NCBI GenBank assembly: GCA_001414485.1
Contig: LLEY01000028.1
Span: 248,001 to 312,000, forward strand
Length of the DNA: 64,000 nt
Reading direction: 5' to 3'
From: Calycina herbarum
Taxonomy: Eukaryota > Ascomycota > Leotiomycetes > Helotiales > Pezizellaceae
Shown: one piece after another, positions 59,043-64,000 of the stretch
Numbering within the stretch: the first letter of the stretch is position 1
Layout: each line of letters opens with the position of its first letter
Notes under the pieces: generated by a model
Seen by the model: the letters and a program-made list of their open reading frames with translations, nothing else
Told to the model about the DNA's origin: nothing
The model's database searches: none
Made by a program: the position numbers and the translations under genes

Positions 59043-60311
59043 TCAAGTCTGATCTTCGATTTTCAGCTTCTCAAATATATCATTGCCAAAAACATCCTTG
59101 CCGATGACAACCTGGTTTTCATCTGTTTGAGTTGACTCTGCTTTGGCCATTGGAAGAGATTGTTCCTTTACTTCTGTACCCTCATTTTTCTCGGCGCCCT
59201 CGTCCTCATTCTCTTCTGCATCGTCCTCGTCTTCTCCATCTTCCTCTTCATCACAACGCGCTGCATTTGGATCTCCGTCACCATCTACGCCAACCTCTTT
59301 CATGTATGCTTCCAGCTCTTTCGCCATCTTTTTCGAAAACCCAGAAGCAGAAACCGAAACATCGAGTCTCTTGAAACCATCCTTCCCTACCAACTTCCGC
59401 GCTTCTGCCAAATATGGTCCCTTTTCGTCACTGGTGAAGTGGAATCGACGTTGGAAGAATCGCTTGATGCAGTTCACATCTCGGTCGAAGTAGTACTCGG
59501 CATTAGCGTGATCGATTGAAACCATCTGGGGAAAATCGATCAAAATTGGAATAAGGTTCATCTTTTCTGGCTCTTTCCCGTCTGCTGAAGCTGGGACTGT
59601 TTCCTCTTTGATCAGGATGTTGAATTCGTTGAAATCTCCGTGGATGAGTCCGAATTGCGCTAGGCGTATAATCATGGCGATGAGCTCGGCGTATAAGGAA
59701 GCTGGATCTGGTACTGAGGAGATTTGTCGCATGGGAAATGCGTCTATGAGAGACATGACTATCGTGTGTCTAGATTGTGCCAGTGGTTCTGGGACTGGGA
59801 ATCCATTTTCTCGTAAAACCTGCATGAAGGTATATTCTTTCAGGGCTGCTAGTCGTGACATGTACATCCAGGAGCCGGACGATCGGTTCTTGAGGTAATC
59901 TCGATTTGCTTTGACGGTTCGGAAGGATATGCGACCTAGTCTGTGGATCTTCAGGACTCTCTGTATTCCCTTTTCGTCTGCGACGACGAAAATATCACTT
60001 TCTTTTCCCACGCCGATTTGGTTGCCGACGCTGTAGACATCTTTGCGCTTTCGGTAGGTATTTAGAGATAGGTAGTCGAGTCCTCCGTATGTTAATCGGT
60101 AGCCGTCGTATTTTGCGTTCTTGAGTCGTGCGATCAATCCAACTTTTGCCAGAGCAGATATGTTCTTATGAACTCCACCCCGCAATCCAGATAATTGTGC
60201 GATTAGAGGGGTAGGAACAACCTCGTGGTTTTTCGAACCCGTCTCGACTGCTGTGAGTGTGCGCCAATCCTCCACGGTCAAATATCGCATGTGCTTCGTA
60301 TCGAGTCTCAT
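59043..60311 (-). CDS. rio2: RIO2 atypical kinase/ATPase, 40S ribosome maturation
   Basis: Single exon, 422 aa, ATG at 60311 (MRLDTKHMRYLTVEDWR), the canonical RIO2 N-terminus. Rio2 binds pre-40S particles and its ATPase activity drives late cytoplasmic 18S rRNA maturation. An N-terminal winged helix spans about 1-85 (PTPLIAQLSGLRGGVHKNIS). The RIO kinase domain has the P-loop-like IGVGKESDIF (about 99-108), the lysine in RVLKIHRLGR, the catalytic loop HGDFNEFNILI and the metal-binding LIDFPQM. A very acidic D/E tail and a final segment follow. It is head-to-head with RPN1, 333 bp apart. Confidence 0.96.
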   Translation of the reverse strand: MRLDTKHMRYLTVEDWRTLTAVETGSKNHEVVPTPLIAQLSGLRGGVHKNISALAKVGLIARLKNAKYDGYRLTYGGLDYLSLNTYRKRKDVYSVGNQIGVGKESDIFVVADEKGIQRVLKIHRLGRISFRTVKANRDYLKNRSSGSWMYMSRLAALKEYTFMQVLRENGFPVPEPLAQSRHTIVMSLIDAFPMRQISSVPDPASLYAELIAMIIRLAQFGLIHGDFNEFNILIKEETVPASADGKEPEKMNLIPILIDFPQMVSIDHANAEYYFDRDVNCIKRFFQRRFHFTSDEKGPYLAEARKLVGKDGFKRLDVSVSASGFSKKMAKELEAYMKEVGVDGDGDPNAARCDEEEDGEDEDDAEENEDEGAEKNEGTEVKEQSLPMAKAESTQTDENQVVIGKDVFGNDIFEKLKIEDQT

Positions 60312-60644
60312 GTTTGCGGTTTGTGGGGTGGATTTCGCAAGTTTTGAGTTAGCATCTGCTGCTTCAATAAATTTATTTTCGGAGAGGTCAGAAAGTTGCG
60401 CCAAGCCTTTTACCCCCGGTTAGCGCTAGTGAAGGCGGTCCGCTTGCTGGAGGGAGCTCTTGACGCGAAAGCTCCAGTGCCTGAAATTCATCAACACCAA
60501 AAGTCCATCTCCCATTTCCATAGCCCATTTCCATAGCCATCCGAGTTTTTACAGATACCTACGACCTGTACCTTCTCTCCCGAATCCGCCTGAAAGCACA
60601 ACGAATTACCTCTTCTTGATAAATCCTTTGCCCCCAAGGTCACG
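60312..60644. promoter_or_regulatory. Compact bidirectional promoter RIO2 / RPN1
   Basis: Only 333 bp separate two divergent housekeeping start codons (ribosome assembly and proteasome). No GGTGGCAAA proteasome element was found by eye. Confidence 0.7.
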
Positions 60645-63540
60645 ATGGCGCAGGATGGCGAGCAACCAAAGTCTGTTGACAAGGGCAAGGGAAAGGCTAC
60701 AGATGGGGAGCCCAGCAAACCTGAGGAGGTCAAGAAGGATAAGGATGGGAAGCCTATACCAAATGGCAAGAAGGAAGATGGTCCGGCTGGAGGTATGGCT
60801 TGTACTGTTGTGTTAGTTGTCTCCGTACTGATATATGTTTACAGCAGAGGAGCTCAGCGAGGAAGATCAGCAACTGAAGAGTGAGCTGGACATGCTTGTA
60901 GAGCGTCTGACAGTATGCAAATCCAAAATCACAATGGCTTATACATCTACTAACTCTGCCAATCAAGGAATCAGACAAGACACTTTACAAGGCGGCGTTA
61001 GAGGCAATCAAAGAGTCCATCAAGACTTCGACCTCATCGATGACCGCCGTTCCTAAACCCCTCAAATTCCTTCGACCTCACTACGAGCCTATGATAAAAC
61101 TCTACGAGGAGTGGCCCGCGGGGGAGGACAAGACCTCGCTGGCAGATGTACTTTCAGTAATCGGAATGACCTTCTCAGACGAGGACAGACAAGATACTCT
61201 CAAATTCCGATTACTGGCACCGACATCAGATATTGGATCATGGGGACACGAATATACACGTCACTTGGCTTTGGAGATTGGGGAAGTGTATACCAAGAGA
61301 TTAACGGCTGAACAACCATACCAAGATCTCATTGATCTTGCCCTTGTTTTAGTACCTCTATTTCTCAAAAGCAACGCCGAGGCAGATGCCGTGGATTTAA
61401 TGAGCGAGATCGAAGTGATCGAGGACATTCCAAAATTTCTCGACAAAGAGACCTATCCCCGAGTCTGCCTGTACATGGTTAGCATGGTGAACTTATTGAC
61501 ATACCCAGAAGATCAACAATTCCTCCGAACGGCACACGGAATCTACAAGCATTATGGTCAGCTTACCCAAGCAATTGTTCTTGCTATCCGCTTAAACGAT
61601 ATCGAAATGATCCAATCCGACTTCAACTCGACGAAAGATGTAGCTCTTAAGAAGCAAATGGCTTTCCTCATTGCCAGACAACAGATCGTTCTCAACTTTA
61701 ACCCAGAAACTGAGGAGGAGCAGGAGATTGCGGAGTGTTTGAACAACACAAAGCTACCAGAGCACTTCAAGGCGCTAGGAAAGGAGCTAAACATCTTGGA
61801 CCCAAAGACAACAGAGGACATCTACAAGAGCCATCTGGAAAGCAACCGTGTGGCTGGTCTCACCAATCTCGACTCTGCACGGCACAATTTGGCAGCCGCT
61901 TTCGTCAACGCCTTTGTCAACGCTGGATATGGAAACGACAAGATGATGATGGTTGAGGATGACAAATCGAGTTGGGTGTGGAAGACGAAGGAGGAGGGTA
62001 TGATGTCCACGGTAGCATCTTTGGGCACATTACAACTTTGGGATGTTGAAGGGGGTCTCGACAAAATCGACAAATACACCTATTCCGATGAAGAGCCAAT
62101 TCAAGCCGGTGCCATGCTGGCTATTGGTATCATGAACTCGGGAGTCCGTATGGATTCCGACCCTGCTTTGGCTCTTCTCGGCGACGAGGACAAGTTGAAC
62201 CACAAGAGTCCGCAGGTCCGAGTTGCTGCAATTATGGGTCTGGGTCTGGCGTACGCTGGTTCGAATCGGGAGCAGCTTTTGGAGCTTCTGTTACCTATTG
62301 TTGGTGATACTACCCAAGACATGCAAATGTCCGCTATGGCTGCTCTTTCTTTGGGAATGGTGTTTGTTGGATCATCAAATAGTGATGTCAGTGAAGCCAT
62401 CATCCAAACCCTTCTTGACGATGAGCGCAAATCTCAATTGAAGGACAAATGGACTCGTTTCATGGCCCTCGGTCTTGGACTTTTGTACTTTGGACGACAA
62501 GAGGAGGTCGATGTCATTCTGGAGACCTTGAAAGCCATTGATCACCCCATGTCGAAACCAACCTCAGTACTCGCCGAAATCTGTGCCTGGGCCGGAACAG
62601 GTACTGTTTTGAAGATGCAGGAGCTTCTCCATATCTGTAATGACCATATTGAGGACACCGATGACAAGAAGGGCGATGAGCTTCTTCAAGCTTATGCTGT
62701 CATTGGTCTTGGTCTTGTTGCGATGGGTGAAGATGTCGGCCAAGAAATGGTTCTACGACAATTCGGTCATTTGATGCATTATGGTGAAGCCAACATTCGA
62801 CGAGCTGTTCCTTTGGCCATGGGTCTTTTGAGCCCAAGTAACCCACAGATGAAGGTCTACGATACTCTTTCCAGATACAGTCACGACAATGATAACGATG
62901 TTGCAATCAACGCCATCTTTGCCATGGGTCTTCTCGGAGCAGGAACCAACAATGCCAGATTAGCTCAACTTCTCCGACAGTTGGCTAGTTATTACCACCG
63001 TGACCAGGAATCCCTTTTCATGGTTCGCATCGCTCAAGGTCTTCTCCACATGGGCAAGGGAACACTTTCTATCAGTCCTTTCCACACCGATCGACAGGTT
63101 CTCTCCCGAGTTTCCGCCGCTGGTCTATTATCGGTACTCGTTGCTATGATTGACGCCAAACAGTTTGTCACTGATAAGTCGCATTACCTCCTATACTACC
63201 TCGTCACTGCGATGCACCCTCGCTTCCTCGTCACGCTCGATGAAGATCTCAAGCCTCTGACTGTGAATGTGCGCGTGGGACAGGCTGTGGATGTGGTGGG
63301 ACAAGCGGGTCGACCTAAGACTATTACTGGGTGGCAGACACAGAGTACACCGGTGCTTTTGGCGTATGGTGAGAGGGCGGAGTTGGAGGATGAGCAGTAT
63401 GTTCCTTTGACGAATACACTTGAGGGATTGGTGATTTTGAGAAAGGTATGTTTTTGACACCCTATCCGAAGTTTGATGATTTTTTGAGGATGTGTACTAA
63501 TGGGATACAGAACCCGGATTGGGACGATGGGAAGAGTTGA
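60645..63540 (+). CDS. rpn1: 26S proteasome regulatory subunit RPN1 (PSMD2)
   Basis: Model: join(60645..60792, 60845..60912, 60968..63445, 63511..63540), 907 aa. Rpn1 is the base subunit that docks ubiquitin-like shuttle factors and Ubp6. The charged N-terminus (K/E/D-rich) runs into EELSEEDQQLKSELDMLVERLT, ESDKTLYKAALEAIKESIKTST and the conserved VPKPLKFLRPHYEPM. Proteasome/cyclosome repeats cover about residues 400-780 (GAMLAIGIMNSGVR; VRVAAIMGLGLAYAGSNRE; MSAMAALSLGMVFVGSSN; FMALGLGLLYFGRQEEVD; AINAIFAMGLLGAGTNNARL). The C-terminus is LTNTLEGLVILRKNPDW. Introns of 52, 55 and 65 nt are GT-AG with phases 1, 0, 0. The last exon is 30 nt. An AATAAA signal lies about 20 nt after the stop. Confidence 0.97.
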
Positions 63541-64000
63541 GGGGTTGTGACGCAGCTATGAAATAAACTGTATAATAGGTCGTAGAAAATGGGAAGTTTT
63601 TTTCTTCTCTGAATGAGTGGAGAGGATATTAGCTACCAATGATAGAGGCGATATTGAAATTACCCATGATCTTTTTGTGTGTTGAACTTGACTGATGTCA
63701 CTTCTGCAATTGTCCATCTAGAAGAATTGAGGTTTGAGAAGTGAGGATTACTCTGCGAATCCCTCATTGCTTATTACATGAGCCTGTCTCAAATGATTAT
63801 CCGAGAGCTCTTAGTTTCCTAGATCTTCCCGAACAATACCTTTAATTATCCTAGACAGATTCGTACACCCGAGAAAGTAGTGTTCGTAGGGTAATGCCTG
63901 CTCAAGGTTTCTAGCTGTTAGATCAAATTCGCTGTTAAGAAATTAAGAGAGAGACAGGTGTACTATTCTTGTTCAATTACAATTTTCGAATTCCTACACC
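63541..64000. other. 3' flank of RPN1 to window end
   Basis: GAAATAAAC near 63560 is the likely poly(A) signal. Nothing else recognised. Confidence 0.6.

Noticed and set aside
1..64000. CRISPR arrays, viral insertions or prokaryotic operons
   Set aside because: None seen; gene structure is eukaryotic throughout.

Overview
This is a filamentous ascomycete genome window, most likely from a Leotiomycetes/Helotiales fungus. The evidence is many short introns (about 49-163 nt) with CTAAC-type branch points, an XlnR regulator with its zinc cluster split by an intron, and a full set of Pezizomycotina gene families. No chromosome-end, rRNA, tRNA, CRISPR or phage feature was recognised. I rebuilt gene models by hand so that splice phases close exactly; each model's coding length is a multiple of three.

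Left part (1-14.4 kb): a long leader and the xylanase/cellulase regulator XlnR (2857-5849), a convergent SRPBCC-fold protein, a 4.1 kb AT-rich gene-poor stretch, and a NirA/NIT4-like nitrate regulator on the minus strand. Accessory middle (14.4-40.3 kb): an MFS transporter, a frameshifted HET-domain gene, a bZIP factor, a Baeyer-Villiger-type flavin monooxygenase, an Arc1-like tRNA-binding protein, an unrecognised coiled-coil protein, a PPOX/FMN-binding protein, an exo-polygalacturonase (GH28), and a small membrane-protein gene interrupted by one in-frame TGA. Housekeeping right part (40.3-63.5 kb): the Furry/Tao3/Mor2 morphogenesis scaffold, NADPH-cytochrome P450 reductase, an RBMS/MSSP-type RNA-binding protein, and the head-to-head pair RIO2 kinase and proteasome RPN1.

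Functionally the left and middle parts hold carbon and nitrogen regulators and plant-wall degradation (XlnR, exo-PG). They also hold genes typical of fungal accessory regions (HET, MFS, flavin monooxygenase). The right part is core cell biology.

The most unusual signal is in the MFS transporter. Its first two introns are both exactly 127 nt, about 81% identical without gaps, sit in different phases, and share a hairpin whose stem shows compensatory base changes. They look like a mobile introner-like element family with selected RNA structure. Other points are two GC-AG introns (xlnR zinc cluster; bZIP after codon 5), a strong hairpin inside the last P450-reductase intron before an 18-nt terminal exon, and two genes that are intact apart from a single lesion each.
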